Below the pieces are notes generated by a model, which searched no databases, was not told the origin of the DNA, and saw only the letters and a list, made by a program, of their open reading frames with translations. Below, one piece after another: positions 1 through 7,469 of a stretch of DNA of 64,000 nucleotides. The first letter of the stretch is position 1. Every line of letters starts with the position of its first letter. Source of the DNA: RYN-230 sp963717125 (GTDB lineage: Bacteria; Actinomycetota; Actinomycetes; Streptosporangiales; Streptosporangiaceae); assembly GCA_963717125.1 (NCBI GenBank), contig CAVQVG010000017.1:186001-250000 (forward strand). The letters are read 5' to 3'. Both the position numbers and the translations under genes were made by a program.

Positions 1-1
1 C

Positions 2-241
2 GAGGCGCTGACCCTGGTGCAGACCGGCAAGATCACGAAGTTCCCCATCGTGCTGGTGGGCAGCGAGTACTGGTCTGGCCTGCTGTCCTGGATCCGCCGG
101 AGCGTGCTGGACGGCGGCAAGATCTCGGCCGGGGACGAGGACCTGGTGACCCTGGTGGACGATCCGGCCGAGGCGGTCAGCATCATCCAGCGGGCGCACG
201 CGCAGCGTAACGGCGCCGACCCGGCCCCAGGGGTGAGCTGA
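2..241 (+). CDS. LOG family (TIGR00730) protein, C-terminal end, cut by window edge
   Basis: Only the last 79 residues are present; the frame is open from base 2 to the TGA at 239-241. The segment TGKITKFPIVLVGSEYWSGL, followed by a tryptophan and a run ending in DDPAEAV, is typical of the C-terminal part of LOG/TIGR00730 Rossmann-fold proteins. Characterised members are cytokinin riboside 5'-monophosphate phosphoribohydrolases or lysine decarboxylase-like nucleotide-binding proteins. The catalytic PGGxGTxxE motif would lie upstream of the window, so activity cannot be judged. In actinobacteria this gene commonly precedes a DivIVA-like gene and tag, which is the order seen here. Confidence 0.8.
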   Translation, partial: EALTLVQTGKITKFPIVLVGSEYWSGLLSWIRRSVLDGGKISAGDEDLVTLVDDPAEAVSIIQRAHAQRNGADPAPGVS

Positions 242-294
242 GGCCAGCGGTTCGTCCGCGGCCGGGGACGTGCGCGCTCGCTGCGCGTGGCACG

Positions 295-837
295 ATGCAT
301 ACTGTGCCCGTTCTGTTGCTACTTGCCGGGGCAGTCATCCTCGCCGGTGTGGTCGCCGTGGCCATGGGCCACGGCGGCGAGATGGCGGAATTCCCGAGCG
401 ACTACGTCCCGCCCACGCTGGGCGACCTGCTCACCGCCGCCGACGTGGCCATGCTCCGGCCGCCGTCGGCGCTGTGGGGATACAACGCGCAGGTGACCGA
501 TGAGGCGCTGAGCCGGATCGCGCAGATCGTCACCGAACGCGACGTCGAGATCGCCGTGCTCCGCCAGCAACTGGCTGACCTCCGGTGGAAAGCCGGGGGC
601 GCGCCGCCCCCCAACGGGCCGGCGATGACCGCACCGTCCGCCAGCCCGGCTGCGGCCGAGCCGAGGCTGGCCGAGCCCACGGTGGCCGAGCCGAGGCTGG
701 CCGAGCCCACGGTGGCCGAGCCCACGGCGGCCGAGCCTGAGGTGGCCGCGGCCGATACGGGCGGCGCGGCCCAGGGCGAGACACCGCCGGTGCCGGTGGT
801 GCCCTCCGACGAGGCGGCCGCCCCCGGCGATGACTGA
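295..837 (+). CDS. Membrane-anchored DivIVA-domain-like protein
   Basis: The 180-residue product starts with a hydrophobic segment (about residues 4-23) that should anchor it in the membrane. A region around residues 36-100 follows, with FPSDYVPPTLGDLL and a predicted helix ending in EIAVLRQQLADLRW; this resembles a short DivIVA-type coiled coil. The C-terminal third is a low-complexity Pro/Ala/Glu tail containing repeats of AEPRLAEPTV. It overlaps the tag start by 8 bases, so the two are probably co-transcribed. The family usually occurs between the LOG gene and tag in actinobacteria; a cell-pole or division role is inferred from the DivIVA resemblance only. Confidence 0.65.
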   Translation: MHTVPVLLLLAGAVILAGVVAVAMGHGGEMAEFPSDYVPPTLGDLLTAADVAMLRPPSALWGYNAQVTDEALSRIAQIVTERDVEIAVLRQQLADLRWKAGGAPPPNGPAMTAPSASPAAAEPRLAEPTVAEPRLAEPTVAEPTAAEPEVAAADTGGAAQGETPPVPVVPSDEAAAPGDD

Positions 838-1441
838 CCCGCTCGGCACGGTGCGGCCGGGCCAGGACGGGCAGCTGCGCTGTCCGTGGGCGATGAGCAG
901 CCCGGAATACCTCGGCTACCACGACGCGGAATGGGGCCGGCCGGTCCGCGGCGACCAGGTTATTTTCGAGCGGCTGTGCCTGGAGGGCTTCCAGGCCGGG
1001 CTGTCCTGGCTCACCATCCTGCGCAAGCGGGAGAACTTCCGGACCGCGTTCCGCGGCTTCGACCTGGCGCAGGTAGCCGGCTTCGACGGCGACGACGTGG
1101 ACCGGCTGCTCGGGGACGCCGGCATCATCCGGAACCGGGCCAAGATCGAGGCAACGATTCGCAACGCCCGTGCCGCGCTGGACATACCGGGTGGGCTCGC
1201 CGCCCTGGTCTGGAGTTACGCCGTGGATCCGGCGCCGGTCGCCCCGGTCAGCATGGCCGATCTGCCCGCATCGACACCTGCCTCCGCCGCCCTGGCCAAG
1301 AACCTGCGCGGCCGTGGCTTCACGTTCACCGGCCCGGTGACGGTTTACGCCACCTTCCAGGCCTGCGGTCTCGTAGATGACCATTTGCGGGACTGCTTCC
1401 GGCGGGGCGCATACCGGCAATCGGATGAACGACCTTCGTGA
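830..1441 (+). CDS. tag: DNA-3-methyladenine glycosylase I
   Basis: This 203-residue base-excision repair enzyme removes 3-methyladenine from alkylated DNA. The N-terminal CPWAMSSPEYLGYHDAEWG and the C-terminal GLVDDHLRDCF carry the Cys, His, His and Cys expected to bind the structural zinc of the Tag family. The central FQAGLSWLTILRKRENFR block is the conserved substrate-pocket region. Length matches the family (about 190-200). The ATG at 830 overlaps the preceding stop region, which suggests translational coupling. Nothing indicates damage. Confidence 0.95.
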   Translation: MTDPLGTVRPGQDGQLRCPWAMSSPEYLGYHDAEWGRPVRGDQVIFERLCLEGFQAGLSWLTILRKRENFRTAFRGFDLAQVAGFDGDDVDRLLGDAGIIRNRAKIEATIRNARAALDIPGGLAALVWSYAVDPAPVAPVSMADLPASTPASAALAKNLRGRGFTFTGPVTVYATFQACGLVDDHLRDCFRRGAYRQSDERPS

Positions 1442-1489
1442 ATCACACAGACAGTGTCACAATATGAGCAGAGCGTAGTTGGAGGGGGA

Positions 1490-2326
1490 ATGACGGACGG
1501 ACCCGCGGAGGAACCGCCGATCCCGCCGGGTGTCGACCCGGAGGTGCCCAGCCCGGCCCGGCTGTACGACTACTACCTGGGTGGCCGGATCAACTACCGC
1601 GCCGACCGGGAGGCGGCCGAGCGGATCCGGGCGGGGCTGCCAGAGATCTCCGACATGGCGTGGGCCAACCGGGGCTTCCACCAGCGCGCCGCGAAGTGGC
1701 TGGCCGAGACGCAGGGGGTCACCCAGTTCATCGACATCGGGTCCGGCCTGCCCACCCAGGGCAACACGCACGAGGTGGTCGGCGCGATAACCCCGTACGC
1801 CCGGGTCGTCTACGTGGACAACGACCCGATGGTCCGGGCCTACGCCGGAGAGTTGCTGACCAGCCGGTTCACCACCTTCGTGTTCGGCGACCTGCGGGAA
1901 CCGGACCGCGTGCTGGGGGACCGGATGCTGCGCTCACTGATCGACTTCGCCGAGCCGGTCGGGCTGCTGATGACGGCGGTCATGCACTTCGTGGCGGACG
2001 ACGCGGACCCGTGGGGCCTGGTGTCCCGGTACGTGGCCGCACTGCCGTCCGGCAGCTACCTGGCGCTATCCCACGTGACCGCGGACAACGTGCCGCCCCA
2101 GGCGGTGCAGACCGGGCTGGCCGAGTACGCGCGGGCGACCGAGAACATCCACCTGCGTCCCCGCGCCGAGGTGGAGCGCTTCTTCGCCGGCCTGGACCTT
2201 GTGCCGCCCTGGCCGGACGGGGAGCGCCGGCTGGTCTTTATGGGCGAGTGGGGGGCCGAAGACCCGGAAACCGCTGACAGCGACGGGTCCCACTGGGGTT
2301 ACGCCGCAGTGGCCCGAGTGCCCTGA
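1490..2326 (+). CDS. SAM-dependent methyltransferase, Methyltransf_19 (DUF574) family, copy 1
   Basis: A 278-residue member of a family expanded in actinomycetes; its substrate is unknown. Recognisable blocks are PARLYDYYLGG near the start, the SAM-site segment FIDIGSGLPTQGNTHE, VVYVDNDPMVRAYA, and FAEPVGLLMTAVMHFV. I chose the ATG at 1490 because GGAGGGGG lies at 1481-1488, directly upstream; an in-frame GTG at 1454 would add 12 residues without a ribosome site. A paralogue follows 44 bases downstream, suggesting tandem duplication and co-transcription. Confidence 0.9.
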   Translation: MTDGPAEEPPIPPGVDPEVPSPARLYDYYLGGRINYRADREAAERIRAGLPEISDMAWANRGFHQRAAKWLAETQGVTQFIDIGSGLPTQGNTHEVVGAITPYARVVYVDNDPMVRAYAGELLTSRFTTFVFGDLREPDRVLGDRMLRSLIDFAEPVGLLMTAVMHFVADDADPWGLVSRYVAALPSGSYLALSHVTADNVPPQAVQTGLAEYARATENIHLRPRAEVERFFAGLDLVPPWPDGERRLVFMGEWGAEDPETADSDGSHWGYAAVARVP

Positions 2327-2370
2327 CGTTAAGCTCAATCAGACTGGTTTGGCCGGGAGGGGAGACAGAG

Positions 2371-3225
2371 ATGGCCGATGCTCAGCCCGGGCCTGGCGGG
2401 GCGGACAGCAATGTCCCCGCCCCGGCCCGGATCTATGACTACCTCTTAGCTGGCAGCAACAATTTCCCGGCCGACCGGGCCGCGGCCGAGCAGATCCTCA
2501 AGGCCGTTCCCGAGATCAGGGACGCGGCATGGTCCAATCGCGGCTTCCATCAGCGGGCGGCCAGGTGGATCGCGGAACAGGGCATTCGCCAGTTCGTCGA
2601 CATCGGGTCCGGGCTGCCCACGGTGGGCAACACGCACGAGGTGGTGCAGCGCCTGGTGCCGGAGGCCCGGGTGGTGTACGTGGACAACGATCCGCTGGTG
2701 CGGCTGCAGAGCGAGCCGTTGCTGGCCGACAACGGCTCGACCACCGTCATCCTCGGCGATCTGCGCGACCCGGACAGCATCCTCGGCCACCCGGAACTGG
2801 GCCGGCTGATCGACTTCGCTGAGCCGGTCGGGCTGCTGATGACCGGGGTGCTCATGTTCGTGTCGGACGACCCTGATCCGTACCGGCTGGTCGGCCGGTA
2901 CATCCGCGAGCTGGCCCCGGGCAGCTACCTGTCGCTGTCGCACCTCAGCGCCGATCACAAGTCGGACCGGGCGGTGCAGGGATTCCGTGCCGTCTTCGAC
3001 ACCGCCACCGAGCACCTGTACTTCCGGTCCAAGGCTGAGGTGGCCCGGTTCTTCACCGGCCTGGAACTGGTGGCGCCGTACCAGGGCAGCCCGCGCGAGC
3101 TGACCTACGCCGGTCTGTGGGGCGCCGAGGACCCGGTGGCGGCCGACACCGATGGCTCCCGCTGGCTGTGGTGCGGGGTGGGCCGCCGCCCGGAGGATCC
3201 GGCGACTGCGGACAGTGACGGGTGA
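2371..3225 (+). CDS. SAM-dependent methyltransferase, Methyltransf_19 (DUF574) family, copy 2
   Basis: This 284-residue protein is a paralogue of the preceding gene with the same blocks: PARIYDYLLAGSNNFPADR, FVDIGSGLPTVGNTHE, VVYVDNDPLVRL, and FAEPVGLLMTGVLMFV. A GGGAGGGGAGA ribosome site precedes the ATG at 2371. The two copies differ through most positions outside the SAM pocket, so the duplication is old. The substrate is unknown; the neighbouring DUF397 and XRE genes are a usual genomic companion set of this family in Streptomyces-like bacteria. Confidence 0.9.
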   Translation: MADAQPGPGGADSNVPAPARIYDYLLAGSNNFPADRAAAEQILKAVPEIRDAAWSNRGFHQRAARWIAEQGIRQFVDIGSGLPTVGNTHEVVQRLVPEARVVYVDNDPLVRLQSEPLLADNGSTTVILGDLRDPDSILGHPELGRLIDFAEPVGLLMTGVLMFVSDDPDPYRLVGRYIRELAPGSYLSLSHLSADHKSDRAVQGFRAVFDTATEHLYFRSKAEVARFFTGLELVAPYQGSPRELTYAGLWGAEDPVAADTDGSRWLWCGVGRRPEDPATADSDG

Positions 3226-3283
3226 TCATGCTCTACTGTGGGGACTGCCACGCGGCCCCCTGCCGCCCGAGGAGGATGCAGCA

Positions 3284-3568
3284 GTGACCGGGAAGCCGAC
3301 CGTAACGGAACTCGGCGTCGACCTGGACGCGCAGGAATGGCAGCGGTCCGGTGACCGGGACGGGGCAATCGAGATCGCGTTCGTGTCCGCGCACGCCCTG
3401 GCTGGGGCGGCCATGGCCGCCCCGGGGGCGGCTGCGGAGCGCACCGAATACGTGCTGATGCGGGTGGCTGGCGACCCGGCGGGCCGGGTCCTCGTGTATG
3501 ACCGCCACGAGTGGGAGTGCTTCCTCGACGGCGTGCGGGGCGGCGAGTTCGATGAGGGCGCGAGCTAG
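3284..3568 (+). CDS. DUF397-like small protein
   Basis: A 94-residue protein with the DUF397 layout: an early W-x-R-S (EWQRSGDRDGAIEIAFV), a central strand (YVLMRVAGDPAGRVLVYD), then W-x-x-F near the end (EWECFLDGVRGGEFD). The GTG at 3284 is preceded by GAGGAGG at 3269-3275, which fixes the start. DUF397 proteins are usually partners of XRE/DUF5753 regulators, and one such regulator lies 180 bases downstream. The invariant Cys of typical members (CVEVA) is replaced by IEIA here. Confidence 0.75.
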   Translation: MTGKPTVTELGVDLDAQEWQRSGDRDGAIEIAFVSAHALAGAAMAAPGAAAERTEYVLMRVAGDPAGRVLVYDRHEWECFLDGVRGGEFDEGAS

Positions 3569-3745
3569 CCGCGACCAGCAGGCGGCCAGCCGGGCATTCC
3601 TGGTCAAGGAATGCCACACCGGGCGCAGGATTGTGCTTACTCTGAACACAACCTGAGAGTCCCAGCCAAGTGGCCGAGAATCTGCGATTCACAAGTTAGG
3701 TAGCGCTATGCTTAATCCAGCGCCTTGTCAAGGAGGAGAGGCCGG

Positions 3746-4597
3746 ATGACCGACGATGCTTACGGGGCGACCGTGGCGAAGCGCCGGCTGTCCCGCCGTC
3801 TCGCCGAACTCCGGCTGCACAGCGGGCACACCGCCAACCACGTCTGCGACATCCTCAACTGGGGTCGCGGCAAGGTGGGCCGGTTCGAGGCCAACCAGTG
3901 GAAGCGGCCCGAGATGAGCGACATCCGGGACCTGCTGCGGATCTACGGCGTGGACAGCGCCACCGCAGAAGAACTCGAGGAACTGGCCATCCGGTCCCGC
4001 GCCCGGCCCTGGTGGCGTGATTACACCGACATCTTCGAGAACGAGTTCCCCGGTTTCGAGAACGACGCGGAGCGGATCCAGGTCTGCATGCCGCTGGTCG
4101 TGCCTGGCCTGCTGCAGACCCAGGACTACGCGGAGGCGTTCATGCGAGCCTGCCCGCGGCCGCCCGCCTGGCGGCGCAAGGCTATGGAGACCCGGCAGCG
4201 CCGCCAGGAGGTCCTGGACCGGAACAACGGGACGGCGCCCCGCCTGGTGGCGGTGATCACCGAGGCGTCCCTGATGTACCACTGGGGCACCAGGGCGGAA
4301 CGGCGCGAGCAGATCGAGCATCTCATCGAGATGAGCCGCCGACCCAACGTGGAGCTGCGCATCCAGCGCTTCGCGGACGGCCCGAGCCCGGGCGTTTCGT
4401 CCTCGATCAACATCTTTGACTTGCCGGGCGACGAGCCAAGCGTCGTCTTCACCGAAACCGACACGGCCATCCAGGAGGTAAGCAGGCCAGAAGAGGTGAG
4501 CTTGTACATCCAAGCATTCGGCCGGATCCGTGATTCGGCCCAGGAGCCCGGAGCTACCGCGCTTTACCTAGAGCACCTCGCTCAACAACTGGAGTAA
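3746..4597 (+). CDS. XRE-family regulator with DUF5753 domain
   Basis: A 283-residue DNA-binding protein with an N-terminal helix-turn-helix (residues about 12-70, including AELRLHSGHTANHVCDILNW) and a DUF5753 domain covering the rest (VVPGLLQTQDYAEA, RRQEVLDRNNG, MYHWGTRAERREQIEHL). This combination is very abundant in differentiating actinomycetes, where it acts with a DUF397 partner in development or antibiotic control. The ATG at 3746 is preceded by AAGGAGGAGAGG; an upstream in-frame TTG at 3725 lacks a site. It ends 2 bases before the DUF397 gene, so they form one operon. Confidence 0.92.
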   Translation: MTDDAYGATVAKRRLSRRLAELRLHSGHTANHVCDILNWGRGKVGRFEANQWKRPEMSDIRDLLRIYGVDSATAEELEELAIRSRARPWWRDYTDIFENEFPGFENDAERIQVCMPLVVPGLLQTQDYAEAFMRACPRPPAWRRKAMETRQRRQEVLDRNNGTAPRLVAVITEASLMYHWGTRAERREQIEHLIEMSRRPNVELRIQRFADGPSPGVSSSINIFDLPGDEPSVVFTETDTAIQEVSRPEEVSLYIQAFGRIRDSAQEPGATALYLEHLAQQLE

Positions 4598-4599
4598 TC

Positions 4600-4824
4600 A
4601 TGATCGATCTGTCTCGAGCACAGTGGCGTAAGGCACGTCTGAGTAGCACATCCAATGGTGGCTGCGTGGAAATCGCGGCGAACCTGCCGGGTGTCGTCGC
4701 GGTCAGGGACAGCACCCGTCCCGCGGCCGGCGCGCACGTGGTCAGCCAGGCGGCGTTCGCCCGGTTCCTGGCCGAGACCAAGTCGGGCCGCTTCGACCTC
4801 GACGGCCCGGCCTCGGCCGGCTGA
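4600..4824 (+). CDS. DUF397 domain protein
   Basis: A 74-residue canonical DUF397 protein: WRKARLSST, then NGGCVEIAANLPGVVAVRDS with the family cysteine, and a C-terminal FARFLAETKSGRFD. It begins 2 bases after the XRE/DUF5753 stop and is presumably its regulatory partner. It is followed by a strong terminator. Confidence 0.9.
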   Translation: MIDLSRAQWRKARLSSTSNGGCVEIAANLPGVVAVRDSTRPAAGAHVVSQAAFARFLAETKSGRFDLDGPASAG

Positions 4825-4855
4825 CCCGCGGCGGGCTGAGTCAGTTACGCACCGA

Positions 4856-4897
4856 ATAGAAGAATCCCCCGGGCCGCCACCCGGGGGATTCTTCTAT
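4856..4897 (+). terminator. Strong hairpin terminator after the XRE-DUF397 pair
   Basis: A perfect 18-bp inverted repeat (arms 4856-4873 and 4880-4897, loop CCGCCA) lies 31 bases after the DUF397 stop. Its inner half is pure G+C (CCCCCGGG) and the outer half is AT-rich, so either strand could read it as an intrinsic terminator. Confidence 0.85.
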
Positions 4898-5033
4898 CAG
4901 GACCTGTCTCGAGGCCCGGCGGCTGCCGGGCAGCCGCCGCGGCACGACTGTACTGCGCGGCTCGCGGGGCGGAAACACCCAGGCCATCCCCCTTGCGTTA
5001 CCTGTTAGCCACAGCACTAATACTTTACGTAAT

Positions 5034-5064
5034 GTCCGCTTTTCGGACGAATCTGTCCGGACAG
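5034..5064. promoter_or_regulatory. Possible operator: two adjacent palindromes
   Basis: Within an otherwise gene-free 354-base gap (4825-5178) there is GTCCG-N5-CGGAC (5034-5048), followed by the perfect 12-base palindrome CTGTCCGGACAG (5053-5064). The shared GTCCG/CGGAC core suggests repeated binding sites for one dimeric regulator. Apart from the terminator, these sites and the palindrome at 5136-5154, I see nothing else in the gap. Confidence 0.4.
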
Positions 5065-5135
5065 GCAAAGGTAAAGACTGCTTCAAGCCCGCACTTCCGT
5101 CCCGGATGTCGTTGCGCAGCCGACGCATGACTCAT

Positions 5136-5154
5136 AATCTGTGTTTCACAGATT
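5136..5154. promoter_or_regulatory. Perfect inverted repeat 25 bases before the ATPase gene
   Basis: AATCTGTG-TTT-CACAGATT is an exact 8-bp inverted repeat with a 3-base spacer. It is AT-rich in a G+C-rich background and sits just upstream of the likely ribosome site (GGAAGG) of the 5179 gene. It could be an operator or a small hairpin in the leader. Confidence 0.5.
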
Positions 5155-5178
5155 GCGGTCCGGGAAGGCTGAAAGATC

Positions 5179-6027
5179 ATGTTAGGGTCACTAGCGGCCG
5201 ATGCACCGCACCCCTCCGACGCGCTGCATCCTCCGGCCGTGACCGTTTCCGCGGGGGGATGTTCCGCCTCGCCGCTCCCGATGGACGCCAGTTGCGCGGC
5301 CAGCGCCCGGCAGCTGTTCCGGGCGGCCGCGGCTGGGATCGGGTTGCCGGGCGAGGAGATCTACGACGGCGTCACGATGGCCAGCGAGCTCGCCGCCAAC
5401 AGCATGCACGCGCGAGCCGCGGTCCAGTTCGACGGCGTGCTGGGCTGTCCGGTGGCGGGCGCTCCGGAGCTCTGGCTCTACCTGCGCCGGACCGCGGGCC
5501 AGCAAGAACTCGTGTGCAAGGTGTTCGATGCCCTGCCCAGCTGGAAGAACGGCCAGCCACCGGACCCGCTCTCCGCCCGGCCGGCCGAGGAGGAAGAAGA
5601 GAGCGGGCGTGGCCTGTGCGTGGTGCACGAGCTATCCCAGGGCCGCTGGGGGCACCATCTGACCCGGGCCCGGCTGGGCGGCTGGAAGGTCTCCGGCAAG
5701 GCGGTCTGGTTCGCGCAGCCGGTTCCCTCTGGCACCGCCCTGGACCGGTTCCGCCGGGCCCTGCCTGGCTCGCTGCAGACGGCCGCCACCCTGGAGCGGA
5801 TGCTGGCCGAGCGCGGCCTCGGGCACATCGTGCGGGCTGACGCGCCCGCCTCGGGCATGTCGGTGCTGTCCATCCGGCGTGGGCTGACCGTGTGGGTGCG
5901 TAGCCGGGTGGTGTCCTGGACCAGCCGGTCCGGGGGCCGCGAGTGGCGGGAGTTCTCCGACCTGGTCAACGCGGCCGAGCAGATCGTCTGCACGCACGAG
6001 GAACTGGTCAGCGCGGACGCGGGCTAG
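5179..6027 (+). CDS. ATP-binding protein, anti-sigma factor kinase-like (HATPase_c_2)
   Basis: A 282-residue protein with a GHKL-type ATPase fold in its first two thirds. The N-box is VTMASELAANSMHA (about residues 69-82), the G1-like segment is VFDALPSW, and a GRGLCVVHEL loop follows near residue 143. This is the layout of actinobacterial RsbW/SpoIIAB-like single-domain kinases that often belong to regulatory clusters with DUF397 and XRE genes. The last 90 residues form an uncharacterised extension. Its target sigma factor or anti-anti-sigma partner is not visible nearby. It overlaps the converging hydratase gene by 4 bases. Confidence 0.75.
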   Translation: MLGSLAADAPHPSDALHPPAVTVSAGGCSASPLPMDASCAASARQLFRAAAAGIGLPGEEIYDGVTMASELAANSMHARAAVQFDGVLGCPVAGAPELWLYLRRTAGQQELVCKVFDALPSWKNGQPPDPLSARPAEEEEESGRGLCVVHELSQGRWGHHLTRARLGGWKVSGKAVWFAQPVPSGTALDRFRRALPGSLQTAATLERMLAERGLGHIVRADAPASGMSVLSIRRGLTVWVRSRVVSWTSRSGGREWREFSDLVNAAEQIVCTHEELVSADAG

Positions 6028-7046
6028 CGGCCCTGGAACGTGGGCCGCTGCTTCTGCGCGAACGCGGCCGTGGCCGCCCAGTGGTCTGCGGTGCCGCCCA
6101 GGGCGGACTGGACCTCGGCCTCCTTCTCCAGCGCCGCGGCCAGGTCGTGCCCGGCCGCGTAGTCGAGTTCCGCCTTGATGCCCGCGTACGCGGCGGTGGG
6201 GCCCATGGCCAGCCGGGCGGCCAGCGCGCTCGCCACCGCGGGCAGGTCGGCGTCCTCGACTACCTGGCTGACCAGGCCCAGATCCAGCGCGCGGCTGGCC
6301 GGGAGAGGCTCGGCCAGGAGCAGCAGTTCGGCGGCCCGGCCTGCCCCGACCAGCCGCTGCAAGGTCCACGAGGCGCCGGTGTCGGCGGCCAGCCCGACCC
6401 GGGCGAACGCCATCAGGAAGCTCGCGCCGCGGGCCGCGATGCGCAAGTCACAGGCCAGTGCCAGGGACGCGCCGGCGCCCGCCGCCACCCCGTTGACCGC
6501 GGCGATGACCGGCTTGGGCATGGACCTGATGGCCAGCACGATCGGGTTGTAGTGCTGCCGGACCGTATCCATGGCCGCCCCGGCCGGCTGGCCCGCCGCC
6601 GCGCTGCCCTGGCCCGCCGCCGCGCTGCCCTGGCCCGCCGCCGCGCTGCCCTGGCCCGCCGCCGCGCTGCCCTGGCCCGCCGCCGCGCTGCCCTGGCCCG
6701 CCGCCGCGCTGGCCTGGCGCGCCGCCAGCAGCCCGGCGTGCTCCCGCAGATCCTGGCCGGCGCAGAAGGCCGGGCCGGCCCCGGTGATCAGAACCGCCCG
6801 GACCTCGGGGCTGGCCGCGGCCTCGCGCAGCGCGGCCAGCAGCGCGGTCTTCATCTCCGCGGTGAGCGCGTTATGGGCCCGCGGCCGGTTCAGCACGATG
6901 GTGGCGACCGCTTCGGCAACGTCCCAGCGCACCGTGTCACTCAAACCCGTGTCACTCAAACCCGTGTCACTCAGACCCGTGTCACTCGATCCCGTGTCGC
7001 TCGAACCGGTCTCGCCGAAACCAGTGTCAGATCGCGCGTCCGGCAC
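6024..7046 (-). CDS. Enoyl-CoA hydratase/isomerase family protein with repeat insertions
   Basis: The 340-residue crotonase-fold protein has VATIVLNRPRAHNALT and the first oxyanion-hole segment GAGPAFCAGQDLREH, followed by AAVNGVAAGAGASLALACD as the second. The GTG at 7046 is supported by AAGGAG seven bases upstream; a longer start at 7100 has none. Two features are odd: an N-terminal DTGLS-type pentapeptide repeat, and six copies of AAAGQGS inserted after the first oxyanion segment, in a surface loop region. Related PaaG-type enzymes are about 260 residues, and the insertions explain the excess. The CoA substrate cannot be told from sequence. Confidence 0.88.
   Translation of the reverse strand: MPDARSDTGFGETGSSDTGSSDTGLSDTGLSDTGLSDTVRWDVAEAVATIVLNRPRAHNALTAEMKTALLAALREAAASPEVRAVLITGAGPAFCAGQDLREHAGLLAARQASAAAGQGSAAAGQGSAAAGQGSAAAGQGSAAAGQGSAAAGQPAGAAMDTVRQHYNPIVLAIRSMPKPVIAAVNGVAAGAGASLALACDLRIAARGASFLMAFARVGLAADTGASWTLQRLVGAGRAAELLLLAEPLPASRALDLGLVSQVVEDADLPAVASALAARLAMGPTAAYAGIKAELDYAAGHDLAAALEKEAEVQSALGGTADHWAATAAFAQKQRPTFQGR
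6592..6717. repeat. Six tandem 21-bp units inside the hydratase gene
   Basis: The unit CCCGCCGCCGCGCTGCCCTGG is repeated six times head to tail, the last copy with one mismatch. Twenty-one bases keep the frame, adding seven residues per copy. Confidence 0.95.
6931..7020. repeat. Six tandem 15-bp units at the 5' end of the hydratase gene
   Basis: Units of the form CCCGTGTCACTCAAA run from 6931 to 7020. The first four are nearly identical and the last two diverge. On the minus strand they encode the repeated pentapeptide DTGLS/DTGSS before the catalytic domain. Confidence 0.9.
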
Positions 7047-7298
7047 TGAACTCTCCTTAGGTGCAGGTGACCCTAACCACCTGTGACCGATGATGCACAA
7101 GGTGCTGCTGAGACCCTAGTTACCTACGGCAGGAGGCGGAAGGGAGTGCTGATCGTTACCACTGTAGGCCGGAACTCTGGATAATAGAGGTACTGATCAT
7201 TCGGCTGTGGGTGGCCGGACCCGCCGCAGGTGCCGGAATCTCGGCGCGGCAGGCCTCCGCGAGGTCTCATGCGGCCCCGGGCAGGAAGGGGATGCGGA

Positions 7299-7466
7299 AT
7301 GGCGGCGATGAAGCCGCGGACGGGCGACGGTCCGCTCGAAGTCACCAAAGAGGGCCGCGGCATCGTAATGCGCGTACCCCTCGAGGGTGGCGGGCGGCTG
7401 GTGGTCGAATTGTCCGCGGACGAGGCGGCCCGGCTTTCGGACGCGCTCAAATCCGTCACCGGGTGA
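7299..7466 (+). CDS. DUF3117 family protein
   Basis: The 55-residue product is a near-textbook DUF3117 protein: MAAMKPRTGDGPLEVTKEGR, then GIVMRVPLEGGGRLVVELSA and DEAARLSDALK. The family is small, highly conserved in actinobacteria and of unknown function. The ATG at 7299 follows AGGAAGGGGA. Its stop almost touches the aminopeptidase gene. Confidence 0.95.
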   Translation: MAAMKPRTGDGPLEVTKEGRGIVMRVPLEGGGRLVVELSADEAARLSDALKSVTG

Positions 7467-7469
7467 GCC

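Noticed and set aside
530..1420. 296-residue open frame opposite tag
   Set aside because: It is the complement of two clear genes; its composition (Arg/Pro-rich, no motifs) is that of a G+C-rich shadow frame.
6592..6717. CRISPR-like array
   Set aside because: Units are contiguous 21-bp copies without spacers, inside a coding gene.
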